In this document: positions 30,233-41,843 of the stretch, piece by piece
Layout: each line of letters starts with the position of its first letter
How positions within the stretch are numbered: position 1 is the stretch's first letter
Origin: an uncultured Alphaproteobacteria bacterium
GTDB lineage: Bacteria; Pseudomonadota; Alphaproteobacteria; HIMB59; GCA-002718135
NCBI GenBank assembly: GCA_902614395.1
Contig: CACMKW010000004.1
Coordinates: 36,278 to 100,277 of the forward strand
Reading direction: 5' to 3'
DNA: 64,000 nt
Made by a program: the position numbers and the translations under genes
The notes under the pieces: generated by a model
Databases searched by the model: none
The model's input: only the letters and a program-made list of their open reading frames with translations
Told to the model about the DNA's origin: nothing

Positions 30233-32986
30233 TTATGCACTGCAAGTTTCGCAATCTTCTGGTTCATTGTTTTGTTTAATAGCAGTATTTATATAAGCAT
30301 CTTTTGCTGCTTTTTCTGATGAAACTGTAACTTTTACAGCATCAACTGCTGATCTACTTCTGAGATAATACATTCCTGTTTTAAGACCTTTTTTCCAAGC
30401 ATACATATGCATTGAATTAACTTTCCCAAATGTAGGCGTTGAAAGCCAAAGATTCATTGATTGGGTTTGATCAATAAATGGCGCTCTATCTGCTGACATA
30501 TCTATAACAGTTTTTTGTGATACTTCCCAAACTGTTTTATAGATTTCTTTTAGCTCAGTTGGAATTTCATTTATGTTTTCAACCGATCCATTTTCTAAAA
30601 TTATTTTGTCTCTCATATCTTTATTCCACAGTCCTCTTTGAGAAAGTTCATTCACCAAATATCTATTTACAAGAAGGAACTCACCTGAGAGTGTTTGTCT
30701 TTTATATATATTAGAGGTTTGTATTTGGAATGTTTCAGTGTTACCTAATATAATGCCTGTTGACGCAGTTGGCATACAAGCTGTGGTTAAAGAGTTTCTT
30801 ACACCGTGCTCTTTAATTTTAGCTCTTAGCGAATCCCAATCCCATTTTGAAGACGGGTTAACATTCCACAGATCAAATTGAAATTTACCTTCCGAAATTG
30901 GTGAATTTTTAAATGTTTCGTATGCTCCCTTTTCTTTTGCTAATTCACATGAAGCTTCTAAAGCTCCAAAGTAAATTGTTTCAAAAATTAATTTATTTAT
31001 TTCTTTAGCCTCTTCAGACTCATAAGCTATTCCTAACTTGAAGTAGACATCTGCAAGACCCTGTATTCCTAAACCTATTGGTCTGTGTTTATTATTAGAT
31101 CTTTCCGTTTTATCAGTTGGATAAAAATTAATATCAATTACTTCATCTAAGTTTTTTGTGGCCAATTTTGCTGTTTCATAAAGAGCATCATAGTCATATA
31201 TTAATTTTTTATCTGATTTTTTTACAAATTTTGGCAGAGCTATAGAAGCCAAGTTACATACAGATGTCTCGTTCTTATCAGAATATTCAACTATTTCTGC
31301 ACACAAGTTTGAAGATTTAATAACACCAATATTTTTTTGGTTGGACTTGTTATTGATTGAGTCCTTATAGAGCATATAAGGCTGTCCTGTTTCTATCTGC
31401 GCTTCTATAATTTTAGACATTAGATCTCTTGCTTTAATTTTTTCTAAATGCTTCATTTCATTTTCATACTTAGTGTAAAGTTTTTCAAACTCGTCACCAT
31501 ATACATCTGAAAGACCCGGACATTCATGTTCACTCATAAGTGTCCATTCTTCATCATTTTCTACTCTTTTCATGAATAAATCAGGTATCCATAAAGCATA
31601 AAACAAATCTCTCGCTCTAAATTCTTCGGCACCTGTATTTTTTCTAAGTTCTAGAAATTTCTCAATGTCAGCATGCCAAGGTTCTAAGTAAACTGCGAAA
31701 GAACCTTTTCTTTTTCCTCCACCTTGATCAACTGATTTAGCGGTTTCATTAAAAATTTTAAGAAATGGAATAAGACCATTAGATTTACCATTTGTTGATT
31801 TTATTCTACTTCCACTTCCTCTAATGTTGTGAGCATGCATTCCGATACCGCCAGCAGTTTTTGATATTAGCGCACAATCTTTGATAGTATTAAAAATACC
31901 TTCGATAGAATCATCTTCCATACCTATTAAAAAGCATGATGATAATTGCTGCATCTTTAATCCACTATTAAACAATGTTGGAGTAGCATGTGTATACATA
32001 CCACTAGATAGACTTTTATAGGTTTCTTTTATTTTATCTAAATTAAACTCGTTACCTGTAACTGTTAAAGTTACTCTCATCCATAGGTCCTGAGGTCTTT
32101 CAATTGTTCTATTATCAAACTTTAACAAATAAGCTCTAATTAGTGTTGTAAGGGCAAAATAATCAAATGTATAATCTTTGTCATAATCAATTATTGATTC
32201 TATTGCGTCTGCATTTTCCATCACTTTTTTAAAATACTCTTCTCTTAATAAACCATCATCGTATAAATTTTTTGTTGCTATTATAAATCCTGGGGTTTCT
32301 TTATGTAATGAATTAACTTTTATTCTTGCGGCAAGATATGAATAATCAGGATGCTCTACTGTTAAAGCTGCTGCAGTTTCAGCAAGATAAGTGTCAATTT
32401 CAATAGAACTAATATCACTATACAATCCTGGAACTGCTTTTTGAACAACTACAATTGGATCAATATTTAATCCAGTTGATAGGACAGAGACTCTGTTGGT
32501 TATTTTATCCAGTGAAATCGGCTCTTTACTTCCATCTCTTTTAGTTACCATCATTGAAGAAGCTTTTTCTCCAACTTGCTCTTTTAGTTTTTTAGTGTGA
32601 TATCTAGAAGCTGCTCTTTGTTCTCTATATAGGACATATGCTCTAGCAACTTTATGATGCTCATCTCTCATAAGTGCTAATTCCACTTGATCTTGTATAT
32701 CTTCAATGTGTATCATGTCACCATCAGCAATCCTTCTTGTTAGAGCCGAGACAACTTTATGTGTTAAAGCTTCAACAGTTTTATGAATTCCATCTTGTTG
32801 CTCTTTTTCTTTATTTTTGTCATTTCTAATTTTTGTTTGTGCTAAGAATGCTTTTTTTATAGCATTTGAAATTTTATCTGATTTGAAGGGAGTGATAGCT
32901 CCATCACGACGTACCACACTTAATGTTAAAATATTTACACTTTTTTCTTCCGAGATTTTTGCCGATACCTGTAGATTGTCTGCCAT
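30233..32986 (-). CDS. nrdA: Class I ribonucleotide reductase large subunit NrdA with two ATP-cones
   Basis: Catalytic subunit that reduces ribonucleoside diphosphates. Two N-terminal ATP-cone domains are visible: residues about 23-128 (VVRRDGAITPF...) and about 146-226 (VTKRDGSKEPISLDKITNRV), the second resembling the single cone of eukaryotic R1. The barrel shows LSSCFLIGM, NLCAEIVEYS (catalytic Cys, Asn, Glu) and SVCNLASIAL, plus LSGEFLLVNRYLV. The tail ends in the swinging CETC pair (Cys912, Cys915). At 917 residues it is long because of the extra cone. NrdR-box-like sites lie upstream. Confidence 0.97.
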   Translation of the reverse strand: MADNLQVSAKISEEKSVNILTLSVVRRDGAITPFKSDKISNAIKKAFLAQTKIRNDKNKEKEQQDGIHKTVEALTHKVVSALTRRIADGDMIHIEDIQDQVELALMRDEHHKVARAYVLYREQRAASRYHTKKLKEQVGEKASSMMVTKRDGSKEPISLDKITNRVSVLSTGLNIDPIVVVQKAVPGLYSDISSIEIDTYLAETAAALTVEHPDYSYLAARIKVNSLHKETPGFIIATKNLYDDGLLREEYFKKVMENADAIESIIDYDKDYTFDYFALTTLIRAYLLKFDNRTIERPQDLWMRVTLTVTGNEFNLDKIKETYKSLSSGMYTHATPTLFNSGLKMQQLSSCFLIGMEDDSIEGIFNTIKDCALISKTAGGIGMHAHNIRGSGSRIKSTNGKSNGLIPFLKIFNETAKSVDQGGGKRKGSFAVYLEPWHADIEKFLELRKNTGAEEFRARDLFYALWIPDLFMKRVENDEEWTLMSEHECPGLSDVYGDEFEKLYTKYENEMKHLEKIKARDLMSKIIEAQIETGQPYMLYKDSINNKSNQKNIGVIKSSNLCAEIVEYSDKNETSVCNLASIALPKFVKKSDKKLIYDYDALYETAKLATKNLDEVIDINFYPTDKTERSNNKHRPIGLGIQGLADVYFKLGIAYESEEAKEINKLIFETIYFGALEASCELAKEKGAYETFKNSPISEGKFQFDLWNVNPSSKWDWDSLRAKIKEHGVRNSLTTACMPTASTGIILGNTETFQIQTSNIYKRQTLSGEFLLVNRYLVNELSQRGLWNKDMRDKIILENGSVENINEIPTELKEIYKTVWEVSQKTVIDMSADRAPFIDQTQSMNLWLSTPTFGKVNSMHMYAWKKGLKTGMYYLRSRSAVDAVKVTVSSEKAAKDAYINTAIKQNNEPEDCETCSA

Positions 32987-33024
32987 TTAAATTCTATCCA
33001 TTTTTAATAAATTATTGTCGAAAA

Positions 33025-33040
33025 ACACAATATGTAGTGC
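33025..33040. promoter_or_regulatory. NrdR box 1 upstream of nrdA
   Basis: ACACAATATGTAGTGC matches the NrdR consensus acaCwAtATaTwGtgt at 14 of 16 positions. It lies 39 bases upstream of the nrdA start codon, just downstream of the predicted transcription start, where a repressor would block. NrdR itself is not in the window. Confidence 0.65.
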
Positions 33041-33052
33041 CGCCGAAAAGGG

Positions 33053-33080
33053 ACAATACAACATTTGCTCAATATCGCAA
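33053..33080 (-). promoter_or_regulatory. Candidate nrdA promoter
   Basis: On the minus strand, TTGCGA (33080-33075), a 16-base spacer and TATTGT (33058-33053). Start predicted near 33046, giving a leader of about 60 bases. NrdR box 1 lies just downstream and the weaker second box overlaps the -35. Confidence 0.4.
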
Positions 33081-33082
33081 TA
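33067..33082. promoter_or_regulatory. Weak second NrdR-box-like site
   Basis: GCTCAATATCGCAATA keeps the left half CaAtAT of the NrdR consensus but little of the right half. It begins 42 bases from box 1, four helical turns, so both would lie on the same face of the DNA. That phasing is the main reason to list it. Confidence 0.3.
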
Positions 33083-33100
33083 AGAACAAAATAAGAACAT
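33079..33100. repeat. 11-base tandem repeat in the nrdA-chvI gap
   Basis: AATAAGAACAA is followed at once by AATAAGAACAT, 10 of 11 bases identical. One repeat per helical turn could be a direct-repeat operator for either divergent operon. The rest of the 288-base gap (32987-33274) holds the nrdA control region, an isolated AGGAGG at 33147-33152 and the chvI promoter candidate. Confidence 0.6.
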
Positions 33101-33234
33101 AAATATTTTTTTTATCATGTCAATCCCTTACTTAATTCATATTTTCAGGAGGCAAACAAGTTATTGAAATATTTACATTTACTTATCAACTTAAATCACA
33201 TTTTGTTAAATTTATTTACTGAGTCATTTTTTCT

Positions 33235-33263
33235 TTGAACTTAAATCTGCCATAAATTATTAA
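33235..33263 (+). promoter_or_regulatory. Candidate chvI promoter
   Basis: TTGAAC at 33235-33240, a 17-base spacer and TATTAA at 33258-33263. Start predicted near 33270, five bases before the chvI ATG at 33275, with no Shine-Dalgarno sequence; a near-leaderless message would follow. Confidence 0.35.
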
Positions 33264-33274
33264 TAAAAAGTAGT

Positions 33275-33959
33275 ATGACTAAGATAGCATTGGTTGATGA
33301 CGAGCAGTCGATTCTCACATCAGTATCTCTTTCTCTCCAAAGTGAAGGGTTTACAGTAGATACGTTTCTTAATGGAGTTGAGGCCCTAGAGGCTCTTGAA
33401 AGCAAATCTTATGATTTGGGATTGTTTGATATTAAGATGCCTAAAATGGATGGAAATGAACTTCTTTCAAAAGTACGTTCGAGCAAGATTGAAAATCTAA
33501 AAGATCTTCCGATTATTTTTTTAACATCAAAAGATCATGAACAAGATGAGATTATTGGATTAAGAATGGGAGCTTCAGATTATATAAAAAAACCTTTTTC
33601 ACAAAAATTATTAAATGAACGCATAAGAACAGTACTAAGAATTCATAACAATAGAACTGAAGAACAAAAGGATAATAATACTAAAAAACAAAATTTTATA
33701 AAAGGTGATTTAATACTAGATGAAGATAAACAATTATGTTTTTGGAAAGGTATAGAAATTGAACTTACGGTTGCAGAGTTTAATTTAATTAAATCTCTTG
33801 CTCAGTATCCTGGAGTAGTAAAGGATAGAAATCAATTAATGGACGCTATGTATGGTGATTCTATATACGTTGATGATAGGACTATTGATAGCCATATAAA
33901 GAGATTAAGAAAAAAATTCAGATCTTATGATAATTCTTTTGACCAAATAAGAACAAGAT

Positions 33960-33988
<29 letters not shown>
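33275..33988 (+). CDS. chvI: Two-component response regulator ChvI
   Basis: OmpR-family regulator of envelope and acid stress in alphaproteobacteria. Receiver domain (about 1-120) with acidic pocket VDDE, phospho-acceptor Asp52 in LFDIKMPKMDG and Lys in YIKKPFS; winged helix (about 140-237) ending DDRTIDSHIKRLRKKF and IRTRYGSGYSW. The C-terminal GSGYSWRD matches ChvI closely. It overlaps chvG by 29 bases if chvG starts at the ATG. Confidence 0.92.
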
Positions 33989-36980
<2,992 letters not shown>

Positions 36981-36982
<2 letters not shown>

Positions 36983-36985
36983 GAG
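36981..36985 (+). promoter_or_regulatory. Ribosome-binding site that sets the metK start
   Basis: AGGAG overlaps the ahcY stop and lies five bases before the ATG at 36991. The in-frame GTG at 36985 starts within the same motif, so it cannot use it; the ATG is therefore the better start. Confidence 0.75.
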
Positions 36986-36990
36986 TGAAT

Positions 36991-38160
36991 ATGAAAAGAT
37001 CTTATTTATTTACAAGTGAATCAGTTTCTGAAGGCCATCCAGATAAAGTATGTGATAGAATTTCAGATATGGTTGTTGATACATATTTATCATCTGGTGA
37101 CCCACAAACACGTGTAGCTTGTGAGACTTTGACTACCACTAATAAAGTGGTTTTAGCTGGAGAAGTAAGGGGGCCATCAGTTTCTAAAGATCAGATTATA
37201 TCTCAAGTTAGAGATTGTATTAAAGATATTGGTTATGAACAAGATGGATTTCATTGGCAGAATTGTGATATTGAAAGTTTTCTTCATGAGCAGTCAGCTG
37301 ATATTGCTATGGGTGTTGATTCTGGTAGCAATAAAGATGAGGGCGCAGGCGATCAAGGAATCATGTTTGGTTTTGCTTGTAAAGATACTGAATCATTAAT
37401 GCCAGCTCCTATACATTATTCTCATCAAATATTATATAAAATGGCACAAGCCCGTAAAGATGGATCTGCATCTGGTTTAGAACCTGATTCAAAAAGCCAA
37501 GTTACAATGCTTTACGAAAACGGAAAACCAAGCAAAGTTACTTCTTTAGTTATTTCTTCACAACACAAAGAAGGTTTATCTCCTGAGGATGTAAAAGAAA
37601 TTGTTAAACCTTATGTATATGAGTGTATACCAAATAACTTGTTAGAAGGTCTTAAAGATGAAGAATTCTATGTTAATCCCACAGGTAACTTTGTAATTGG
37701 AGGCCCAGATGGTGACTCTGGTTTAACTGGTCGTAAAATAATAGTTGATACATATGGTGGCGCAGCGCCCCATGGTGGAGGTGCATTTTCAGGAAAGGAT
37801 CCATCTAAAGTTGATAGATCTGCAGCATATGCGGCTAGGTACTTAGCAAAAAATGTTGTTGCAGCGGATCTAGCTGATGAGTGTACTATACAGTTATCCT
37901 ATGCAATAGGAGTATCAAAACCTTTATCGGTATATGTAAATACTAATGGAACAAATAAAGTTGATGAACAGAAAATTGAAAAATCTGTGCAAGATTTATT
38001 TGATCTAAGCCCAAGAGGAATAAGAGAACATTTAAAACTTACAAATGCAATTTATGTTCCAACTTCTGCTTATGGCCATTTTGGTAGAGATCCAAGTGAC
38101 AAGGGACATTTTACTTGGGAAAAAACTGATTTAGTGGAAGCTCTAAAAGGTATTGCATAA
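36991..38160 (+). CDS. metK: S-adenosylmethionine synthase
   Basis: Makes SAM from methionine and ATP. Family marks in order: [49 protein letters not shown] and [18 protein letters not shown] with the P-loop-like segment; 389 residues. It pairs functionally with ahcY just upstream. In many alphaproteobacteria metK instead precedes trmB and the nusA operon, so this position looks like a relocation. The 8-base gap leaves no room for a SAM riboswitch. Confidence 0.97.
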   Translation: MKRSYLFTSESVSEGHPDKVCDRISDMVVDTYLSSGDPQTRVACETLTTTNKVVLAGEVRGPSVSKDQIISQVRDCIKDIGYEQDGFHWQNCDIESFLHEQSADIAMGVDSGSNKDEGAGDQGIMFGFACKDTESLMPAPIHYSHQILYKMAQARKDGSASGLEPDSKSQVTMLYENGKPSKVTSLVISSQHKEGLSPEDVKEIVKPYVYECIPNNLLEGLKDEEFYVNPTGNFVIGGPDGDSGLTGRKIIVDTYGGAAPHGGGAFSGKDPSKVDRSAAYAARYLAKNVVAADLADECTIQLSYAIGVSKPLSVYVNTNGTNKVDEQKIEKSVQDLFDLSPRGIREHLKLTNAIYVPTSAYGHFGRDPSDKGHFTWEKTDLVEALKGIA

Positions 38161-38166
38161 TAAAAT

Positions 38167-38613
38167 TTGCAAAAATTAAGTAATCAAATTTTAGATCTTC
38201 ATGAACTTGAAAAACTCTCCAATAATTTATGTAAAGACATATCTGTTGGAGATATTTACTTATTTCAAGGGGAGCTAGGTGCTGGTAAAACTACATTTGT
38301 AAGATTATTAATTAATAATCTTTTTGTATTAAATAATTTACCAAAACCATCTTCTATTACTAGTCCAACATTCCCTATTTTGATAACCTATGAATTGAAT
38401 TCTTCACAAATCTATCATTATGATCTTTATAGAGTAAAGAGTCTAAAGGAATTAGATGAATTAGATTTCTTCGATAATTTAAATAACAATATTACATTTA
38501 TAGAATGGCCTGAAATGTTAATTAGTTTACCCCTAAATAAAAATCATTATTTAATAAATCTAGATATGATATCAGAAACTAAAAGAAAAATTAAAATTAG
38601 TTTTAATAAATGA
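38167..38613 (+). CDS. tsaE: tRNA threonylcarbamoyladenosine biosynthesis ATPase TsaE
   Basis: ATPase partner of TsaD/TsaB in t6A37 synthesis. Walker A GELGAGKTT (residues 35-43), then the TsaE segments SITSPTFPI and IYHYDLYRVKSLKELDELDF, and FIEWPEML. At 148 residues it is family length. It starts at TTG 38167, six bases after metK. tsaB and tsaD are not in the window. Confidence 0.92.
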   Translation: MQKLSNQILDLHELEKLSNNLCKDISVGDIYLFQGELGAGKTTFVRLLINNLFVLNNLPKPSSITSPTFPILITYELNSSQIYHYDLYRVKSLKELDELDFFDNLNNNITFIEWPEMLISLPLNKNHYLINLDMISETKRKIKISFNK

Positions 38614-38617
38614 TGTA

Positions 38618-39535
38618 ATGAATTCTGATCATAATGATTTAGAAAAAATTCAGGACGGATTATCTAATAAATTAATTTATAGAATTACTGAAAAAGATAA
38701 TACCAAAATAATAATTGATTTTTCTAGAGATAAACAAGATTTTAAAAATTTCCTTACTGTTTATGAAATATTACAAAAGATTAATATATCAATTCCTAAG
38801 ATATATGAAGTTAATCAAAAGCAATATAAAATATATATGCAAGATTTTGGAAAAAATAGATTTAATATAATATACAATAAAGATAATCTTTTTAAACTTT
38901 TAAAACTAGCTGTAGAAAATATAATTGTTATCCAAAATGAATCAAATTTAAATAAATTAAAAAATTTAAAAGAATACACCTTTGAAGATTTAAAAATTGA
39001 ACTTGAAGAGTTTGTTACTTATTATATTCTTGCCAACAAAAATTCAAATTTTCCAACTTCAAAATTTTATGAATCATGGAAAAGTATATTTTATTCTCAA
39101 AATTATAATATGAATAATTTTGCTCATAAAGACTTTGAATTTGTTAATTTATTTTTTTTAGAAAATTGTGAATCACATTTACAATGTGGAATTATTGATT
39201 TTCAAAGTGCTTTTAAGGGATTTATTGGATGGGACCTAATATCACTATTAGAAAATCCAAGAATTAATTTTACACGAGATTACAATGATAACTTAATTGA
39301 ATATTTTTATGATAACACTTCAATTATCGAAAATTTTAATACTTTTCTGGAACAATACTACGTTTTAAGTTTAGCTCGACAGACTCGATTACTTGGTAGG
39401 TGGAGAAAATTACTTAACACAAATAATGATAATAAATACTTAGATTATTTAAAAATAACTAAATCTAGAACTATAGCGACATTGAATAATATTAAAAATT
39501 ATGAATTAAGATCAATGTATGAAAAGTATTTATAA
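38618..39535 (+). CDS. amgK: Aminoglycoside-phosphotransferase-like kinase, AmgK type
   Basis: Probable anomeric kinase for N-acetylmuramate/N-acetylglucosamine in peptidoglycan recycling. Kinase-fold protein of 305 residues: catalytic loop HKDFEFVN fits the HxDxxxxN pattern, and GIIDFQSAFKGFIGWDLISLL holds the metal-binding Asp with the AmgK-like DFQ.A. The C-terminal RQTRLLGRWRKLL is also AmgK-like. The N-terminal lobe is poorly conserved. Position between tsaE and murU is the standard alphaproteobacterial one and is strong support. Confidence 0.8.
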   Translation: MNSDHNDLEKIQDGLSNKLIYRITEKDNTKIIIDFSRDKQDFKNFLTVYEILQKINISIPKIYEVNQKQYKIYMQDFGKNRFNIIYNKDNLFKLLKLAVENIIVIQNESNLNKLKNLKEYTFEDLKIELEEFVTYYILANKNSNFPTSKFYESWKSIFYSQNYNMNNFAHKDFEFVNLFFLENCESHLQCGIIDFQSAFKGFIGWDLISLLENPRINFTRDYNDNLIEYFYDNTSIIENFNTFLEQYYVLSLARQTRLLGRWRKLLNTNNDNKYLDYLKITKSRTIATLNNIKNYELRSMYEKYL

Positions 39536-39538
39536 TTT

Positions 39539-40219
39539 ATGAAGAATTTTACGTTGATGATTTTATGTGCGGGTTTTGGGTCAAGAATGCTGAATTTGAC
39601 ACGTAGTACCCCAAAACCTCTGTTAAAATATAAAAATAAAGTATTATTAAAGAACACAATTGATTTTTTTACAAATATTGGATGTGATGAAATCTTGATA
39701 AATACACATTACTTACATCATAAAATTAAAAAATATTTGGACATAAATTTTAAAAAATATCCAATTCAGATTATCTATGAAAAAACAATACTTGGCACAG
39801 GCGGCGGGATAAAAAATATCTTCAATTATACAAAAAGAAATAAAATCTGTGTTGTTAATTCTGATATTTTTTGGACTAATAAAAATAGATCACATATCAA
39901 ATATTTTCTTAGCAATTATCAAGATATATCTCACTGTAAAATGTTGTTGTCTAAAGATATTAATTTTTTAGGTTTAAAAAAAGAAAATGGCGATTTTTAT
40001 TTAAAAAGAAATATAGTCATAAACTGGAAAAGTAAAAATGAGAAATTGTATTATTCCGGTCTTCAAATCGTATCTAAAAATATCTTTAATAATAGAAAAA
40101 AAATATTCCCTATGAATGAAATTTGGACAAAACTAATAAAAAAACATCAAATCAAAGGTTATGTTATTTCTTCCAAAATTAGACATATTGGGGATAAAAA
40201 ATCAATTTTAGAAAATTAG
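39539..40219 (+). CDS. murU: Nucleotidyltransferase, MurU type
   Basis: Probable N-acetylmuramate-1-phosphate uridylyltransferase that, with AmgK, returns cell-wall MurNAc to UDP-MurNAc and bypasses de novo synthesis. N-terminal nucleotide motif LCAGFGSRMLNLTRSTPKPL, then LGTGGGIKN and NSDIFW (metal-binding Asp). 226 residues, Rossmann-like. Starts three bases after amgK. Other sugar-1-phosphate nucleotidyltransferases share these motifs, so the assignment rests partly on context. addB and addA, which usually follow, are absent. Confidence 0.8.
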   Translation: MKNFTLMILCAGFGSRMLNLTRSTPKPLLKYKNKVLLKNTIDFFTNIGCDEILINTHYLHHKIKKYLDINFKKYPIQIIYEKTILGTGGGIKNIFNYTKRNKICVVNSDIFWTNKNRSHIKYFLSNYQDISHCKMLLSKDINFLGLKKENGDFYLKRNIVINWKSKNEKLYYSGLQIVSKNIFNNRKKIFPMNEIWTKLIKKHQIKGYVISSKIRHIGDKKSILEN

Positions 40220-40231
40220 ATTTAATTTAGC

Positions 40232-40259
40232 TTGATTATAGATAAATATTTCTTACATA
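40232..40259 (+). promoter_or_regulatory. Candidate trxA promoter
   Basis: TTGATT at 40232-40237, a 16-base spacer and TACATA at 40254-40259 within the 46-base murU-trxA gap. The start would fall near the trxA ATG at 40266. There is no Shine-Dalgarno sequence. The -10 match is poor. Confidence 0.25.
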
Positions 40260-40265
40260 TAAATC

Positions 40266-40586
40266 ATGTCCACTCATGTAACAAACGATCAAACCTTTGA
40301 TAGAGACATTTCTACTGATGATTTGCCAGTGGTAGTAGATTTTGGTGCAGAATGGTGTGGCCCATGCAAAGTACTTGATCCAATTTTAGAAGAAATTGCT
40401 GTTGAGAACAAAGATAAAGTTAAAATATATAAAATGAACATTGATGAGAACCCTATGACACCTCAAAAATATGGTATCAGGGGTATTCCTACAATAATGA
40501 TTTTTAAAAAAGGTGAGTTAATCGATACTAAGGTTGGCAGTCTTCCTAAAACAGCATTGGAAACCTGGATAGAATCTAATTTATAA
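40266..40586 (+). CDS. trxA: Thioredoxin
   Basis: General protein disulfide reductase. Active site WCGPCK (Cys31, Cys34) follows VVVDFGAEW, and the cis-Pro segment GIPTIMIFKKG is intact; 106 residues is classical length. It can serve ribonucleotide reductase along with the glutaredoxin. Its stop overlaps the convergent folC stop by six bases. Confidence 0.96.
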   Translation: MSTHVTNDQTFDRDISTDDLPVVVDFGAEWCGPCKVLDPILEEIAVENKDKVKIYKMNIDENPMTPQKYGIRGIPTIMIFKKGELIDTKVGSLPKTALETWIESNL

Positions 40587-41840
40587 TAATTTTTTTCTAA
40601 TTTTTCCTACCAGATACAAAGAGCCAGTAATTAGATATATTTTTTGTTGATTAGATTTAAAATATTTTAGAGCATCATTTATATTATTAATTTTCTCACA
40701 TTTAATAGAATGAAATTCACAAATTTCTTTAATTTGTTTGGTTTTAAATGCATTTTTTTCATCTGGAATTTTTATTGCCAAAACTTTGGACACTCTTTTT
40801 TTTATTTTGTTCAAAAATAAACTTGCTTTCTTATTATTTAACATTCCAAACAAGACTGTAGGTTTTATTCTTTTATTTTTTAAAAATTCATTTAGTTTAT
40901 CAGCACCATCAATATTATGTGATCCATCAAGAATTATTTTTTTATTTTTATAATTAATAATTTCCAATCTTCCTGGCCATACTGTTTTTTTTATCGCTGC
41001 ATTAATTTCTTTTGAATTTAACTTATAACCCAATTTTTTCATGACTTTCGCAAAATATATAGATATTGATGCGTTTTCTTCCTGATGTTTTCCATTTAAT
41101 GAAGGTCGAGTATAGAGAAATTTTCTTCCATCTAGTTTTATTTGAAACTTATTTTTTAATGATTTTGTTACTTGAAATTCTTTTCCATAAAAATATTTAT
41201 TTTCAAACTTATTTAATTTTTTTTGAATGTGATCTTTTAACTCTATTTTTTGTTTACCAACTAAAACAAAATCACAATTCTTCACTATACCCAATTTTTC
41301 ATTAGCAATTTTCTTAAGTGTTTTTCCAAGAAATTCCTCATGATCAAAACTAATTGGTGTTAAAATACTACACATTTTTTTTGGTATTATATTAGTTGCA
41401 TCTAATCTGCCTCCTAATCCTGTCTCTAAAATAAGAAAGTCAGATCTTGATTGTTTAAACAATATGAAGGCTGCAGCTGTTGTTATTTCAAAGAAAGTGA
41501 TTGGTTTATTATTATTTATTTTTTTTACAAATATAAGAGTTTCGTATAATTTCTTTGTACTTACTTCTTTATCATTTAGAATTATTCTTTCATTAAATCT
41601 AGATAAATGAGGTGAGATATATGCATCACATTTATATCCATTCTTTAACAAAATATTTCTTATAAAACTTTGTACAGAACCTTTCCCATTTGTTCCTGCG
41701 ATATGGATAGTTTTTGGCAGATGATCTTGAGGATTATCTAATTTTTTTAACAATAATTTTAATCTGTCTAATGAAAGATCAATATATTTAGGATGAAGTT
41801 TAACTAGTTCATCTAACAACTTTTCTGTTTTAGATTTCAC
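40581..41840 (-). CDS. folC: Folylpolyglutamate synthase/dihydrofolate synthase
   Basis: Adds glutamates to folates and makes dihydrofolate from dihydropteroate. P-loop HIAGTNGKGSV, then AYISPHLSRFNERI, ILETGLGGRLDATN, ILTPISFDHEEFLG (with metal ligands), and the C-terminal ligase motif ILDGSHN. 419 residues. Last gene of the 15-gene minus-strand run; its neighbour accD is also the usual one in alphaproteobacteria. Confidence 0.95.
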   Translation of the reverse strand: MKSKTEKLLDELVKLHPKYIDLSLDRLKLLLKKLDNPQDHLPKTIHIAGTNGKGSVQSFIRNILLKNGYKCDAYISPHLSRFNERIILNDKEVSTKKLYETLIFVKKINNNKPITFFEITTAAAFILFKQSRSDFLILETGLGGRLDATNIIPKKMCSILTPISFDHEEFLGKTLKKIANEKLGIVKNCDFVLVGKQKIELKDHIQKKLNKFENKYFYGKEFQVTKSLKNKFQIKLDGRKFLYTRPSLNGKHQEENASISIYFAKVMKKLGYKLNSKEINAAIKKTVWPGRLEIINYKNKKIILDGSHNIDGADKLNEFLKNKRIKPTVLFGMLNNKKASLFLNKIKKRVSKVLAIKIPDEKNAFKTKQIKEICEFHSIKCEKINNINDALKYFKSNQQKIYLITGSLYLVGKIRKKLL

Positions 41841-41843
41841 TTA

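Noticed and set aside
33117..33167. A 16-codon frame ending at the TTG of the chvI leader frame
   Set aside because: Too short, no ribosome-binding site, and nothing to set it apart from chance.
36983..36990. SAM riboswitch before metK or ahcY
   Set aside because: The gaps are eight bases and a four-base overlap; there is no room for an aptamer.
38618..39535. amgK read as an antibiotic-resistance kinase
   Set aside because: The fold is shared, but the neighbour murU and the DFQ motif point to peptidoglycan sugar recycling.
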